Assembly (NCBI RefSeq): GCF_015207425.1
Contig: NZ_JADEWZ010000014.1
Location: forward strand, 62,001-126,000
DNA from: Lusitaniella coriacea LEGE 07157
Lineage (GTDB): Bacteria > Cyanobacteriota > Cyanobacteriia > Cyanobacteriales > Spirulinaceae
Reading direction: 5' to 3'
DNA length: 64,000 nucleotides
Below, piece by piece: positions 18,964 to 29,000 of the stretch; position 1 is the first letter of the stretch, and every line of letters starts with the position of its first letter. The notes under the pieces are model-generated. The model made no database searches. It had not been told where the DNA came from and saw only the letters and a program-made list of their open reading frames with translations. Made by a program: the position numbers and the translations under genes.

Positions 18964-20136
18964 TTAGGCAAAACGTCTAAGGAGACTCTCGAGCGTCATA
19001 GCCATTGTATCAATACTATATTCCTGGATGCACCGCTCTCTGGCTTTAATCCCTAAAGCATTCACCGCATCTAAATTCTCAAAAATCCATTGAATTTTTT
19101 CAGCAAGTTGTTCCGGAGAACTGGGGTCTACTAAAATCCCCGTATTGGATAAAATTTCAGGAATGTCTCCAACGCGCGTCGCTAAAATTGGCTTTGCCAT
19201 TGCCATTCCATCAGTTAGCTTTAAAGGAAATTGGGCTTGGGCAGCAGGGGTATCTTTTTGAGGAACCACAACAACATGAGCGGCGCAGACAACCTCCGGC
19301 ATTTGTTCGACCGGAAATGTAGGAAGTTTAATAATCCAACGCCCCCATCGCTCAATTAATTGCTGGTCATAGTCATCATAGGGACTTCCCCCAACAATAA
19401 CCAATCTTAGATCTGAACGATTTAGTCTATCCAGAGCAGTTAGGATATCTTCAATTCCTTTGTAAGGGCGCGGTGCGCCGGGAAACATTAAAATGCGATA
19501 GTCAGCAAGACCGTATTTCAATCTGCTGGCCTGCGGATCGTACAAATTGGGGTCGAAAAGAGTTGTATCTTTTCCATTGGGTACATAAATGCCTCCGAAA
19601 CGGTCTTGCAAGAACTGGGTATGAACGGTTATCCCATCGGCACGGGATACCATTTTTTCCATCCATTTCAGGTAATAGGGATGATCGGGGTATCTTAATG
19701 CTCCATTCGGCTTTAGAATATCTCTGGCAAGTTGTTTGATGTTAGGACGATATTGCAAGCGATCCCCACCATGCCAACTCAATTCCCAATCATCAATATC
19801 TAGAATAATGGGCTTTCGCGATTGAAGTCTCTTGAGAAGTGCCAAACCAAAAGTAGTTGGTTTAGGTCGAAGGGCATAAATAACATCACCGTTAATTTTC
19901 CCTACAAGCGTTTGACTTGATTGAAGAAAACCTGGATAGTTCCGCCCTGGAACTGTCGTCATGGGCCAAGCCGTTTTAAGCGTTTTTGGAGGATCGTCTC
20001 CAAAAACAAAGCCTAGAATCTCAACATCATAATGCAGCTTTTTAAGGGCTTGAGCGAGGAGGAATGTCCGTACAGCCCCTCCCCACCGTCCAGCACCACT
20101 TTTTGAGAGGTCGCTAACAAGAATTGAAACTTTCAA
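18964..20136 (-). CDS. Glycosyltransferase, family 4-like
   Basis: A 390-residue GT-B fold protein, first gene of the glycosyltransferase-exporter-glycosyltransferase unit. Visible blocks: SDLSKSGAGRWGGAVRTFLL at the N-terminus, ILDIDDWELSWHGGD, and the sugar-nucleotide region ILMFPGAPRPYKGIEDILTA with FPLKLTDGMAMAKPILATRV. The predicted start is TTG (20134-20136) because MKVSILVSDL is a typical family start; the only ATG just upstream runs straight into a stop. No ribosome-binding site is visible. A 27-bp gap to the exporter gene suggests co-transcription. Confidence 0.83.
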   Translation of the reverse strand: MKVSILVSDLSKSGAGRWGGAVRTFLLAQALKKLHYDVEILGFVFGDDPPKTLKTAWPMTTVPGRNYPGFLQSSQTLVGKINGDVIYALRPKPTTFGLALLKRLQSRKPIILDIDDWELSWHGGDRLQYRPNIKQLARDILKPNGALRYPDHPYYLKWMEKMVSRADGITVHTQFLQDRFGGIYVPNGKDTTLFDPNLYDPQASRLKYGLADYRILMFPGAPRPYKGIEDILTALDRLNRSDLRLVIVGGSPYDDYDQQLIERWGRWIIKLPTFPVEQMPEVVCAAHVVVVPQKDTPAAQAQFPLKLTDGMAMAKPILATRVGDIPEILSNTGILVDPSSPEQLAEKIQWIFENLDAVNALGIKARERCIQEYSIDTMAMTLESLLRRFA

Positions 20137-20235
20137 TTTAGTTCTACATTGCTGGAGATTATTTTCAAGTCTACTGCCTCGATTAAAGCTTGTCCACTTG
20201 CTAACACCTTACACAATTTTATTTGAACAAAGATA

Positions 20236-20733
20236 TTAAATCCCAATCACGTATTTTCTCCACTCTTGATTGCGACCGCTCTTGATATAGCGCGCGACCT
20301 CAAAGTGCAGACTACTGTAGGGTCTGCGAGGTTTTGTTTTCAAGATCATACGAGCTTCTTCAGGAGTACGATTTCCTTTGTTGACATTACAGCGAACGCA
20401 AGCCGAAACAAGGTTTTCCCAAGTATCTCCACCGCCACGAGAACGGGGAACCACGTGATCTAAAGTTAGATTGTCACCTTTATAACAACAGTACTGGCAG
20501 GCGTGAGCGTCTCTTTCTAAAATATTGCGTCGCGTGAGAGGAATTTCTTTGTAAGGAACCCGGACATAGTAGCGAAGTCGAATGACGGTTGGAACCGGAA
20601 ATTTCGCGTATATGTATCGATCGGTATACTCTAGCTGTTCTGCTTTACCTTTGAGGAGTAAAACAACCGCTCTTCGCCAACTGGTGATATTGAGCGGTTC
20701 ATAGGAAGCATTTAAGACCAGAACCTTACTCAT
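20236..20733 (-). CDS. HNH endonuclease family protein
   Basis: A 165-residue protein with an HNH zinc-finger nuclease core: CQYCCYKGDNLTLDHVVPRS, then a second Cys pair CVRCNVNKGNRTPEEA. The N-terminus MSKVLVLNASYEPLNITSWR is highly conserved in a bacterial family present in nearly all cyanobacteria, often annotated only as HNH endonuclease. Target and role are unknown; the wide conservation argues for a housekeeping rather than a mobile function. AGGA precedes the ATG closely. Confidence 0.9.
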   Translation of the reverse strand: MSKVLVLNASYEPLNITSWRRAVVLLLKGKAEQLEYTDRYIYAKFPVPTVIRLRYYVRVPYKEIPLTRRNILERDAHACQYCCYKGDNLTLDHVVPRSRGGGDTWENLVSACVRCNVNKGNRTPEEARMILKTKPRRPYSSLHFEVARYIKSGRNQEWRKYVIGI

Positions 20734-20919
20734 GTGTCCTACATAAAGGTGTGTAATCCTATCACAGATAGTAGCACAGAGGAAGATCGAACTGGAAATA
20801 GAATCCTAGTAATCGAGTATGGGAGTCATATAAAATCTGGTTAATCAGTTATTGCAAAGATCCCTGAAATGCCTTGATCTTACAAGATCGCAACATTAAG
20901 CACTCAAGTGGATTTCATA

Positions 20920-21564
20920 TCATTCGTGCAAAACGTCCTTTAATGCCGTCCGAGCTGCTAAATGATTGCGGGTGGAGGTAAGAATTTCTGATTCTCGCTT
21001 CAGTCGCGTTACCGTATCTTGCATCTCCAGCAGCATTTGCTGCTCCACAGCAACGCCATAAAGATTGCTCGCCACCCAATAGGATAACTCCACGGGTAAA
21101 TTAGGCAAATCTTCCGGCAATTCAATCTTTTGATCCGTTAACTTTGCCGACAAATGAACGACATCCTGTAACAACTGCTTCACCTCTATTGCCATCGGTC
21201 TGAGATCCTGAGAAGGCGGTCGATCCTCAATCCACTCGACTAAACCGACGCGATAGGGTTTTTCTCTCACATACTCCAACACTCGAAACCGTTGCTGTCC
21301 CAACGTCAAAATTTTCATCCGATCGTCCGGGAGACGTTGAAAATGAATGATTTCAGCGCAACAGCCAACTGCCGCAATTTGTCCTTGAACGGGGTCAAAC
21401 ATCAATACGCCGAATCGACGATCGCTCTCCAGAATCGTATTCATCATGATTCGGTAGCGAAATTCAAAAATATGTAACGGAAGCGGACGACTGGGAAATA
21501 AAACAACGTCCGGTAACGGAAATAAGGGAAGTTCTCTGACAGCGATTGAGGAAGAGGATGCCAT
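20920..21564 (-). CDS. LON peptidase substrate-binding domain protein
   Basis: A 214-residue protein equivalent to the N-terminal domain of Lon protease without ATPase or peptidase parts. Typical stretch: LPLFPLPDVVLFPSRPLPLH and FEFRYRIMMNTI, plus RFRVLEYVREKPYRVGLVEW. The C-terminal third is helical (EQQMLLEMQDTVTRLKRESE). Cyanobacteria carry it as a stand-alone protein next to rpsJ in many genomes; its function is not established. It lies 120 bp downstream of rpsJ on the same strand. Confidence 0.9.
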   Translation of the reverse strand: MASSSSIAVRELPLFPLPDVVLFPSRPLPLHIFEFRYRIMMNTILESDRRFGVLMFDPVQGQIAAVGCCAEIIHFQRLPDDRMKILTLGQQRFRVLEYVREKPYRVGLVEWIEDRPPSQDLRPMAIEVKQLLQDVVHLSAKLTDQKIELPEDLPNLPVELSYWVASNLYGVAVEQQMLLEMQDTVTRLKRESEILTSTRNHLAARTALKDVLHE

Positions 21565-21683
21565 TGTGCTTTCGCGAAAATACTAACAATTTTCTTCTAC
21601 TTTAACGGATTCTTCCCAGGGGTTACAGGTTGAAGGTCGTTTTCCCCCAACCTATAATTTTCAAGAACTCACAAAGTTGCAAA

Positions 21684-22001
21684 CTATAACTTCACTTCAA
21701 TATCAACCCCTGCTGGCAAATCTAACTTCATCAGGGCATCAATCGTTTTTGAAGAAGGTTGATAGATATCAATAATGCGTCGGTGCGTCCGAGTTTCAAA
21801 ATGTTCTCGCGAGTCCTTATCAACGTGGGGCGAACGCAATAAGCAGTAAATTCGGCGCTTTGTTGGTAAAGGGATCGGTCCAATTGCTGTAGCATTCGTG
21901 CGATTCGCCGTATCGACAATTTTTTCACAGGACGTATCGAGTAAACGTCGATCGAAAGCTTTGAGACGAATGCGAATTTTTTGTTGCTGAATTGTTGCCA
22001 T
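21684..22001 (-). CDS. rpsJ: 30S ribosomal protein S10
   Basis: A 105-residue protein of the small-subunit head, full length for the family ([20 protein letters not shown] at the start; conserved loop around [20 protein letters not shown]; end [12 protein letters not shown]). It is the last gene of the str-type cluster here, as usual in cyanobacteria. A strong terminator hairpin separates it from tuf, so it may have its own promoter. Confidence 0.98.
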   Translation of the reverse strand: MATIQQQKIRIRLKAFDRRLLDTSCEKIVDTANRTNATAIGPIPLPTKRRIYCLLRSPHVDKDSREHFETRTHRRIIDIYQPSSKTIDALMKLDLPAGVDIEVKL

Positions 22002-22069
22002 CTTTAATTTTCAAGGTTCGGTAATTAAGCATGATGGGGAAATTTCTCCCCTTGAACAGAATATCAGAG

Positions 22070-22102
22070 AAAAAGAGCAGAAAGACTTAAGTCTTTCTGC
22101 TC
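22070..22102 (-). terminator. Rho-independent terminator between tuf and rpsJ
   Basis: A perfect 28-nt palindrome (22075-22102: GAGCAGAAAGACTTAAGTCT continuing TTCTGCTC). On the minus strand it is followed by TTTTTCTC, the signature of an intrinsic terminator. It starts 22 bp after the tuf stop codon. Confidence 0.88.
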
Positions 22103-22123
22103 CGACTTAATATCCGGAACGAA

Positions 22124-23353
22124 TTATTCCAAGATTTTTGAAACTACGCCCGCACCAATCGTCCGTCCCCCTTCGCGGATTGCAAAGCGCATTCCTTGCT
22201 CAACTGCAATGGGGTTGATCAATTGCACGGTCATTTTGACGCGATCTCCTGGCATCACCATTTCTGCAGCACTGCCGTCATCCGCAGTAAACGCATCAAT
22301 CGTTCCTGTTACGTCTGTCGTCCGCACGTAGAACTGAGGACGATAGCCAGGGAAAAAAGGCGTATGACGACCACCTTCCTCTTTTTTAAGGACGTAAACT
22401 TCAGACTCAAATTTTGTGTGAGGTGTAATCGAACCGGGTTTGGCAATCACCATACCTCGTTCGATATCTTCTTTGCTGAGTCCCCGCAATAGTACGCCGA
22501 CATTATCGCCAGCCATACCCTCATCCAGGACTTTCTGGAACATTTCAACGCCAGTAACAGTAGTACTGCGAGTACCGCGAATTCCGACGAGTTCGACTGT
22601 TTCGCCTACTTTGACTTTTCCACGTTCAATTCGACCGGTAGCAACCGTTCCCCGACCTGTAATTGAGAAGACATCCTCCACTGCCATCAAGAAAGGTTTA
22701 TCAATCTCTCGTTCGGGCGTAGGAATATAGTCGTCTACGGAAACCATGAGGTCGTAGATTTTATCGACCCACTCGTTATCACCTTTCTTGATGCTGGAAT
22801 TTTCGGTAACGGCTTCTAGAGCTGACAATGCCGAACCCGAAACAATAGGAATATCATCGCCAGGGAATTCATAGGAACTGAGTAATTCGCGAACTTCTAA
22901 TTCCACCAGTTCGAGCAGTTCTTCATCGTCAACTTGATCCTGTTTGTTCAGAAAAACAACCAAGCTCGGAACCCCAACCTGCTTCGCCAACAAGATATGT
23001 TCGCGAGTTTGAGGCATTGGACCATCCGCCGCAGAAACAACCAGAATAGCGCCATCCATCTGCGCTGCTCCAGTAATCATATTCTTAACGTAGTCCGCGT
23101 GTCCGGGGCAATCTACGTGAGCGTAGTGGCGATTCTCGGTTTCGTACTCAACGTGAGCCGTATTGATGGTAATCCCCCGTTGCTTCTCTTCAGGAGCCGC
23201 ATCAATGTCATCGTATTTTCTGGCTTTAGCTTGACCGAGGACAGCTAAAGTCATCGTGATTGCTGCGGTTAGGGTGGTTTTACCATGGTCTACGTGACCG
23301 ATGGTACCGATGTTAACGTGATCTTTCGTTCGTTCAAACTTTGCGCGTGCCAT
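22124..23353 (-). CDS. tuf: Translation elongation factor Tu
   Basis: A 409-residue GTPase that delivers aminoacyl-tRNA to the ribosome. P-loop [29 protein letters not shown] (DxxG), [10 protein letters not shown] (NKxD) and SGSALSAL are present; domains 2 and 3 are complete, with the cyanobacterial/chloroplast-type length of 409. It sits 25 bp downstream of fusA on the same strand and is followed by a strong terminator. Confidence 0.98.
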   Translation of the reverse strand: MARAKFERTKDHVNIGTIGHVDHGKTTLTAAITMTLAVLGQAKARKYDDIDAAPEEKQRGITINTAHVEYETENRHYAHVDCPGHADYVKNMITGAAQMDGAILVVSAADGPMPQTREHILLAKQVGVPSLVVFLNKQDQVDDEELLELVELEVRELLSSYEFPGDDIPIVSGSALSALEAVTENSSIKKGDNEWVDKIYDLMVSVDDYIPTPEREIDKPFLMAVEDVFSITGRGTVATGRIERGKVKVGETVELVGIRGTRSTTVTGVEMFQKVLDEGMAGDNVGVLLRGLSKEDIERGMVIAKPGSITPHTKFESEVYVLKKEEGGRHTPFFPGYRPQFYVRTTDVTGTIDAFTADDGSAAEMVMPGDRVKMTVQLINPIAVEQGMRFAIREGGRTIGAGVVSKILE

Positions 23354-23378
23354 GAATTAATCGTTCCTTATCTTTGAG

Positions 23379-25454
23379 TTATGCGTTCCCTTTACTTTTA
23401 GCAATAATAGCCTCAGCCACATGACGAGGCACCTCATCGTAATGACTGAACTCCATTGAGAAGATACCCCGACCTTGAGTTTTGGAGCGGATATCTGTAG
23501 CGTAACCAAACATTTCTGCCAAAGGAACTTTAGCAGCAACTTTGGAAACACCCTCTTCCGTATTCATCCCTTCGACTTGACCTCGACGGGAATTGAGGTC
23601 CCCGATTACATCTCCGATGAAGTTTTCGGGAACTTCAACTTCGACTTTCATCATTGGTTCCAATAGAGCTGGCGATGCTTTGGTGACAGCATTCCGAATT
23701 CCCATCGAACCCGCAATTTTGAAAGCCATCTCCGAAGAGTCTACATCGTGGTAAGACCCATCAACTAAGGTGACTTTTAGGTCAATGAGAGGATATCCCG
23801 CTAGAATACCGGATTCGCAGCACTCTTTGATCCCTTGCTCGACCGCCGGAATATATTCTCTAGGGATGGAACCGCCGACAATTTTGGAAACGAACTCAAA
23901 ACCACTGCCTGCGTCTCCCGGTTCGGCGTTGAGTACGACGTGACCGTACTGACCTTTACCGCCACTCTGACGAATAAATTTGCCTTCTGCTTTAGCATCT
24001 TTCCGAATTGTTTCCCGGTAAGCGACTTGAGGCTGACCGATATTAGCTTCTACCTTGAATTCCCGCAACATCCGGTCAACTAGGATTTCGAGGTGCAATT
24101 CGCCCATCCCAGCAATTACCGTTTGATTGGTTTCGTGGTTGATACTAACGCGGAAAGTGGGATCTTCATCGGAGAGCGATTGAAGAGCTTTCGAGAGTTT
24201 CTCGATATCTGCTTTGGTTTTGGGTTCTACAGCGACAGAGATGACGGGTTCGGGAATAAACAGCGATTCCAAAATGATGGGTTTTTTGTCGTCGCACAGC
24301 GTATCCCCTGTAATCGTATCTTTCAAGCCTAGAGCCGCTCCTAAGTCCCCTGCCCGCAATTCGTCTACGTCGATGCGGTCGTTAGATTTGAGGACAATCA
24401 GGCGAGAAATCCGCTCTTTTTCGTCTTTGGTGGAGTTATAGATATAACTTCCTTTTTCCAGAACTCCGGAGTAGACCCGCAAGAAAGTCATGCGCCCGTA
24501 TTTGTCTGAGGCAATCTTAAATGCCAGAGCAGAGAAGGGTTCGTTGTCATCAGCTTGCCGTTCTGCTTCGGTTCCATCAGGTAATATCCCTTTAATAGCT
24601 GGGACTTCAGGGGGGGAGGGAAGATAATCAACCACTGCATCGAGAAGAAGTTGAACGCCTTTGTTTTTAAAGGCAGAACCACACAGCAAAGGCATAATTG
24701 AGCCTCTAATTGTACCTTTCCGCAAGGCGGTACAAATTTCTTCGTCCGTAAATGGTTCTTCTGCCATGTACTTCTCTAACAAGTCTTCATCAACTTCAGC
24801 AACGGCTTCAATTAATTTAAGTCGATATTCTTCTGCTAATGTCTTGACTTCTTCTGGAATTTCTACGTCTTCAGTGTCTGTTCCCAAATCGTTGGTATAG
24901 ATTCTGGCACGCATTTGAACGAGGTCTACAATCCCTTTGAAGTCTACTTCGCTCCCAATGGGTATTTGAATGGGAACGGCATTGGCTCGCAGACGATCTC
25001 TGATTTGCTCGTAGACTTTAAAGAAGTTTGCCCCACTGCGGTCCATTTTGTTAATGAAGCCGATTCTGGGAACTTGATAGCGGTTTGCTTGTCGCCAGAC
25101 GGTTTCAGATTGGGGTTGGACACCTCCTACGGAACAGAATACGGCAATCACGCCATCGAGAACGCGCATTGAGCGTTCTACTTCGATGGTGAAGTCAACG
25201 TGACCGGGCGTATCAATGATGTTGATCCGGTGATCGTTCCAACTTGTACTGATAGCAGCAGCAGTGATGGTAATACCCCGTTCTCGCTCCTGTTCCATCC
25301 AATCTGTTACGGCGGTTCCGTCGTGAACTTCGCCAATTTTGTGAACCATTCCTGAATAGAACAGGATACGTTCTGTTGTTGTTGTCTTACCCGCATCTAT
25401 GTGCGCTGCGATTCCAATATTGCGAACCTTCTCCAGCGGGATAGTACGTGCCAC
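23379..25454 (-). CDS. fusA: Translation elongation factor G
   Basis: A 691-residue translocase GTPase. P-loop [15 protein letters not shown], switch [18 protein letters not shown] and NKMD are present, with all five domains and the expected length. The start is the GTG at 25452-25454 (product begins [14 protein letters not shown]): it has AAGGAGG 6 nt upstream, an excellent spacing. An upstream in-frame TTG at 25481 is rejected because it precedes this ribosome-binding site. It follows rpsG across a 266-bp AT-rich gap that may hold an extra promoter. Confidence 0.98.
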   Translation of the reverse strand: MARTIPLEKVRNIGIAAHIDAGKTTTTERILFYSGMVHKIGEVHDGTAVTDWMEQERERGITITAAAISTSWNDHRINIIDTPGHVDFTIEVERSMRVLDGVIAVFCSVGGVQPQSETVWRQANRYQVPRIGFINKMDRSGANFFKVYEQIRDRLRANAVPIQIPIGSEVDFKGIVDLVQMRARIYTNDLGTDTEDVEIPEEVKTLAEEYRLKLIEAVAEVDEDLLEKYMAEEPFTDEEICTALRKGTIRGSIMPLLCGSAFKNKGVQLLLDAVVDYLPSPPEVPAIKGILPDGTEAERQADDNEPFSALAFKIASDKYGRMTFLRVYSGVLEKGSYIYNSTKDEKERISRLIVLKSNDRIDVDELRAGDLGAALGLKDTITGDTLCDDKKPIILESLFIPEPVISVAVEPKTKADIEKLSKALQSLSDEDPTFRVSINHETNQTVIAGMGELHLEILVDRMLREFKVEANIGQPQVAYRETIRKDAKAEGKFIRQSGGKGQYGHVVLNAEPGDAGSGFEFVSKIVGGSIPREYIPAVEQGIKECCESGILAGYPLIDLKVTLVDGSYHDVDSSEMAFKIAGSMGIRNAVTKASPALLEPMMKVEVEVPENFIGDVIGDLNSRRGQVEGMNTEEGVSKVAAKVPLAEMFGYATDIRSKTQGRGIFSMEFSHYDEVPRHVAEAIIAKSKGNA

Positions 25455-25720
25455 AGCTACCTCCTTCGTCTTGCCGAGCAACGGTTTTAAAACGTTACTT
25501 TAACTTTATGTTTACACTATTTACAATTCTATACTTTTTTTTAACTTTTCAAACATTAGCAACAATCAATTTGCTTATGGGAAATTGCTAGCGATATTTA
25601 GGGAAACTCTATGTTCGTCGGAGTTTTTCCTTTTGTGGTGGGAACCATTAAGTCATGCAAAGATTCCCACAAGGATTTAAGCCGTCAATCAGAGTGTCCT
25701 AATCGCATTTGATGGAAGTT

Positions 25721-26191
25721 TTAGTAGCGATAGTGAGCAAACGCTTTGTTTGCTTCAGCCATACGATGGGTTTCTTCTCGCTTGCGAATTGCGCCTCCGG
25801 TTTCGTTGGCTGCATCCATTATTTCGTTGGCAAGTTTCCCTGCCATTGTGCGTCCCGAACGATTGCGGGCAAAGTGAGTGAGCCATCGCAGAGCAAGGGT
25901 CGTACCGCGATTGCTGCGGACTTCCATTGGGACTTGGTAGGTTGCTCCGCCCACGCGCCGAGCTTTGACTTCAACGAGGGGGGTAAGATTGCGAATGGCT
26001 TTTTCAAAAACTTCGAGGGGATCGCTACCCGTTCTTTCTCCGACAAGCGCCATTGCGTCGTAGACGATGCGCGAGGCGAGGGATTTTTTCCCGCTATGCA
26101 TAATCCGCCGAACGGTCATGCTAACCAAGCAGCTATTGTAGACGGGATCGGGGGGGACGGGACGTTTTTTGATAACCGCACGACGAGACAT
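25721..26191 (-). CDS. rpsG: 30S ribosomal protein S7
   Basis: A 156-residue primary 16S rRNA-binding protein of the small-subunit head, complete ([20 protein letters not shown] to NKAFAHYRY). It carries the conserved [13 protein letters not shown] and [12 protein letters not shown] blocks. It lies 94 bp downstream of rpsL in the conserved rpsL-rpsG-fusA-tuf order. Confidence 0.98.
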   Translation of the reverse strand: MSRRAVIKKRPVPPDPVYNSCLVSMTVRRIMHSGKKSLASRIVYDAMALVGERTGSDPLEVFEKAIRNLTPLVEVKARRVGGATYQVPMEVRSNRGTTLALRWLTHFARNRSGRTMAGKLANEIMDAANETGGAIRKREETHRMAEANKAFAHYRY

Positions 26192-26285
26192 TGTTAAGAT
26201 TTAATCCTCTAAAATGCTGGGCAATAAAATTTTTGACGAAGCTAGACAGGTGAGAGGGTTTTGACCCTGGGAATGTTTGCCGAAA

Positions 26286-26660
26286 TTATTCTTTGGGTCG
26301 TTTTGTTCCGTATTTGGAGCGACCTTGGCGGCGGTCTTTGACTCCTGTTGCGTCTAGCGTTCCGCGAATAATATGATATCGAACTCCGGGTAAGTCTTTA
26401 ACCCGACCGCCGCGAATTAAGACAACGGAGTGTTCTTGAAGGTTGTGACCGATTCCAGGGATATAGGCGGTGACTTCAAAGCCTGATGTTAGGCGAACCC
26501 GCGCGACTTTCCGTAGGGCTGAGTTGGGTTTTTTGGGAGTGGTTGTATAGACTCTTGTACAAACGCCCCGACGTTGAGGGCATTCTTTGAGTGCGGGGGA
26601 TTTAGTTTTCTTTTTGGCTTTGGAACGTTCTGTCCGAATGAGTTGCTGGATAGTGGGCAT
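26286..26660 (-). CDS. rpsL: 30S ribosomal protein S12
   Basis: A 124-residue decoding-centre protein, first gene of the str cluster. The conserved [20 protein letters not shown] and [20 protein letters not shown] regions are intact, including the lysines (TPKKPNSA and GRVKDLPG) where streptomycin-resistance substitutions occur elsewhere; they look wild type. Confidence 0.98.
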   Translation of the reverse strand: MPTIQQLIRTERSKAKKKTKSPALKECPQRRGVCTRVYTTTPKKPNSALRKVARVRLTSGFEVTAYIPGIGHNLQEHSVVLIRGGRVKDLPGVRYHIIRGTLDATGVKDRRQGRSKYGTKRPKE

Positions 26661-26780
26661 GAGTTATGTTTTGCCGAGTTTGCTAATAAACCATTTTGGA
26701 AAGTGTGACAGTCTATCAGCATATCAAAGAAATCGCGATCGCGTCAATGTCACCAATCGTCATTTTAGATGAGGCGAGTT

Positions 26781-27128
26781 CTAGGATGCGTCTTCTGCTG
26801 TTGGGTGCGGTGTAAAAGAATGACCGCAGTCGCAGCTTGCTTGAGCGTTGGGGTTGTGAAAACGGAATCCACCGCCCATCAGATCTTCGGAGTAGTCTAG
26901 TTTGAGTCCCTGGAGATAGGGTTCGCTCTGTTCGTCTACAAGAATGGAGATGCCAAGGCATTCGTAGTGCCGATCGCGCGATCCAATTTCTGGAGGAAAT
27001 TCTAGATCGTAATATAAACCCGAACAACCACCTGTTTTAACGACTAAACGCAGGTGGTTGTTGTTGTTTTGGCGGATGGCTTGCAGGCGCAAAATCTCGC
27101 TTGCAGCCGCTTGAGTCAGTTCGATCAT
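26781..27128 (-). CDS. Iron-sulfur cluster assembly accessory protein (IscA/ErpA/SufA-like, A-type carrier)
   Basis: A 115-residue A-type carrier. The three cluster-binding cysteines are visible: TGGCSGLYYDL and, near the end, CDCGHSF (C-x-C-G). Start MIELTQAAASEILRLQAIRQ and length fit the family, which passes Fe-S clusters to apo-proteins. It carries about ten extra C-terminal residues (TPHPTAEDAS). No suf operon gene is adjacent. The ATG at 27126-27128 is the only sensible start. Confidence 0.9.
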   Translation of the reverse strand: MIELTQAAASEILRLQAIRQNNNNHLRLVVKTGGCSGLYYDLEFPPEIGSRDRHYECLGISILVDEQSEPYLQGLKLDYSEDLMGGGFRFHNPNAQASCDCGHSFTPHPTAEDAS

Positions 27129-27209
27129 TTCAGTATGAGCGGCAGAGGAAACGATAGGGTGGGGCGAGTGCTAATTTTTCACTGTAACGCCTCAATCCCG
27201 CCCTTAATT

Positions 27210-27629
27210 TTAACTCCTTGCGTAGTCATCTTGGAAGCGAATGATGTCGTCTTCTCCCAAATATTCTCCGTTTTGCACTTCGATTAAAACTAGATTAATA
27301 ACCCCAGGATTTTCTAAGCGGTGCGAGGTACATTGAGGAACGTAGGAGGATTGATTGCTCGATAAAATTTTAACGGTTTCGCCACAAGTCACTTTGGCGG
27401 TTCCAGATACAACAATCCAGTGTTCGCTGCGGTGGTGATGCATCTGTAAACTCAGGCGATGTCCGGGTTTCACTTCAATTCGTTTGATTTTGTACCCGCG
27501 TCCTTCTTCAAGAATCGTGTAGGTTCCCCAAGGACGACTATCAGAAATCATCGAACCGTTGGAGGAGACGGAAACAGGTAAGGAGAAGTTGGTCGCTGAA
27601 GTATCTTCTTTTTGTTTAATTTGAACCAT
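27210..27629 (-). CDS. Cupin / type II mannose-6-phosphate isomerase-like protein
   Basis: A 139-residue single-domain cupin like the C-terminal isomerase domain of bifunctional mannose-1-phosphate guanylyltransferase/isomerases. It has RPWGTYTILEEGRGYKIKRI, GHRLSLQMHHHRSEHW (metal-binding His) and the second motif YVPQCTSHRLENPG. It likely interconverts mannose-6-P and fructose-6-P for GDP-mannose supply, which would fit the polysaccharide genes of the window, though none is adjacent. About 27 N-terminal residues are extra and low in complexity. Confidence 0.85.
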   Translation of the reverse strand: MVQIKQKEDTSATNFSLPVSVSSNGSMISDSRPWGTYTILEEGRGYKIKRIEVKPGHRLSLQMHHHRSEHWIVVSGTAKVTCGETVKILSSNQSSYVPQCTSHRLENPGVINLVLIEVQNGEYLGEDDIIRFQDDYARS

Positions 27630-27892
27630 GTTATTTCTCCGGAGAAGGGTTGTTAATGTTGGGATTTAAGAAACTACTGCGGAACAGTCTGGGTCTGGCG
27701 ATCGCGCTTCTGATGAATTCAGACCACCTACGCTCCAACATAACAAATGTTTCTGGGAAATTGTCATCCGTAATTCCTCTGGAATGGAAGAATTTACTAA
27801 GTTTTCATCTCTCTTCGGATTTTGTTTACAGGAGCTTTAAGTTCTAACGAATTGTAAATTGAATGAGCCTGAGAAGCCCTATGATGCTGTCT

Positions 27893-28204
27893 CTAAGAAG
27901 GGGTTGTTTTCTCTGTCCATTCTTGAACGACGACGAAGGGCTGTACGATCAATGTATTAAAGCGCTTACTGGGATTTTGATTCCAGGTGTTCAGTTCGTC
28001 TGCGGAGGGTTTGTGGACTTGTTGAGTGCCAATCCAGGATTGAACGAGGGTTGCGTTGTCGTTCGCGATCGCGACTCCCACATCGAGTAAATTCAGGTCT
28101 GGGGAAACGACAATCACTACATCTCGCTTGGCATGAGGCATTAACCAATCCCATTCCGCCTCATCGAGGGATTGAGCGAGTTCTTCTCGGAGTTCGACAG
28201 TCAT
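27893..28204 (-). CDS. DUF2288 family protein
   Basis: A 103-residue protein. It has the family pattern ELREELAQSLDEAEWDWLMP, HAKRDVVIVVSPDLNLLDVG and AIANDNATLVQSWIG. The family is conserved in cyanobacteria and some proteobacteria with no established function. Only 31 bp separate it from the acyltransferase gene just upstream on the same strand, suggesting co-transcription. Confidence 0.8.
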   Translation of the reverse strand: MTVELREELAQSLDEAEWDWLMPHAKRDVVIVVSPDLNLLDVGVAIANDNATLVQSWIGTQQVHKPSADELNTWNQNPSKRFNTLIVQPFVVVQEWTEKTTPS

Positions 28205-28235
28205 TGAATAGATTGAGAGTTAAAACAGCAGTGGG

Positions 28236-28874
28236 CTACCGCCCCAGATCGTGCATTTGGTTAATAATAGCAGCACAGTTCTGGGTAACTGCTTCTAATT
28301 CTTCCCGTTTGGTGGAATGGGGGGGCGCGATCGGTTCTCCGATGCGAACGGTAATGGGGACGGGACGGGGAATTGACGAGCCTTTAACTAAAATTTCCTC
28401 GGTTCCCCACAGACTCACGGGGAGCAAGGGCGATTGCGTTTTAGCCGCAATCATTGCCGCTCCCAATTTTGGGTCGGTAATCTTGGCATCGGGCGATCGC
28501 GTCCCCGTCAAGAAAATTCCAGCAGCCCACCCTTCTTGAAGTGCCGCGATCGCGGATCGAATCGCACTGCGATCTGCTGCACTGCGTTTAACGGGATACG
28601 CGCCGTACAAACGAATTCCCTGATTAAATAGCGGAATCTCAAATAACTCTTCTTTTGCCATAAATGCGACGGGACGACCCACGCAATTGGAAACAATCGG
28701 CGGATCGAAGTAACTGGCGTGATTGATCGCCACCACTAAAGCTCCTTCCTGGGGAACATTTTGCGCCCCATAAATTCGTCCCCGAAAATAGGTATGCAGC
28801 ATGGGACTGACCACCGACCACTTGAAAAGATGGTATAAACCCAAGCTAACTCGCGGTTCTCGCGTTTTATCCAC
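28236..28874 (-). CDS. Lysophospholipid (1-acyl-glycerol-3-phosphate) acyltransferase family protein
   Basis: A 212-residue PlsC-like membrane enzyme. The catalytic H-x4-D motif is NHASYFD. The second motif, normally FPEGTRS, reads IFLTGTRSPD: the usual Glu is Thr and the Pro is Leu, so substrate binding may differ. The family makes phosphatidate from lysophosphatidate. The start is GTG at 28872-28874 with no clear ribosome-binding site. It precedes the DUF2288 gene in a probable two-gene unit. Confidence 0.85.
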   Translation of the reverse strand: MDKTREPRVSLGLYHLFKWSVVSPMLHTYFRGRIYGAQNVPQEGALVVAINHASYFDPPIVSNCVGRPVAFMAKEELFEIPLFNQGIRLYGAYPVKRSAADRSAIRSAIAALQEGWAAGIFLTGTRSPDAKITDPKLGAAMIAAKTQSPLLPVSLWGTEEILVKGSSIPRPVPITVRIGEPIAPPHSTKREELEAVTQNCAAIINQMHDLGR

Positions 28875-29000
28875 AGATATTTTTGGCTTTCAACAGAACG
28901 CCTTTATTATCGGCGCGAATGGTTCATCAGTCACGCTTCGAGTCGATCCCGATCGAACTGTTAGAAAAGGAGAGCATAAAAATAGGACGATCGCGCGATC

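Noticed and set aside
27650-27847. 65-residue plus-strand ORF
   Set aside because: No ribosome-binding site and no recognisable domain; it looks like chance in an intergenic region.
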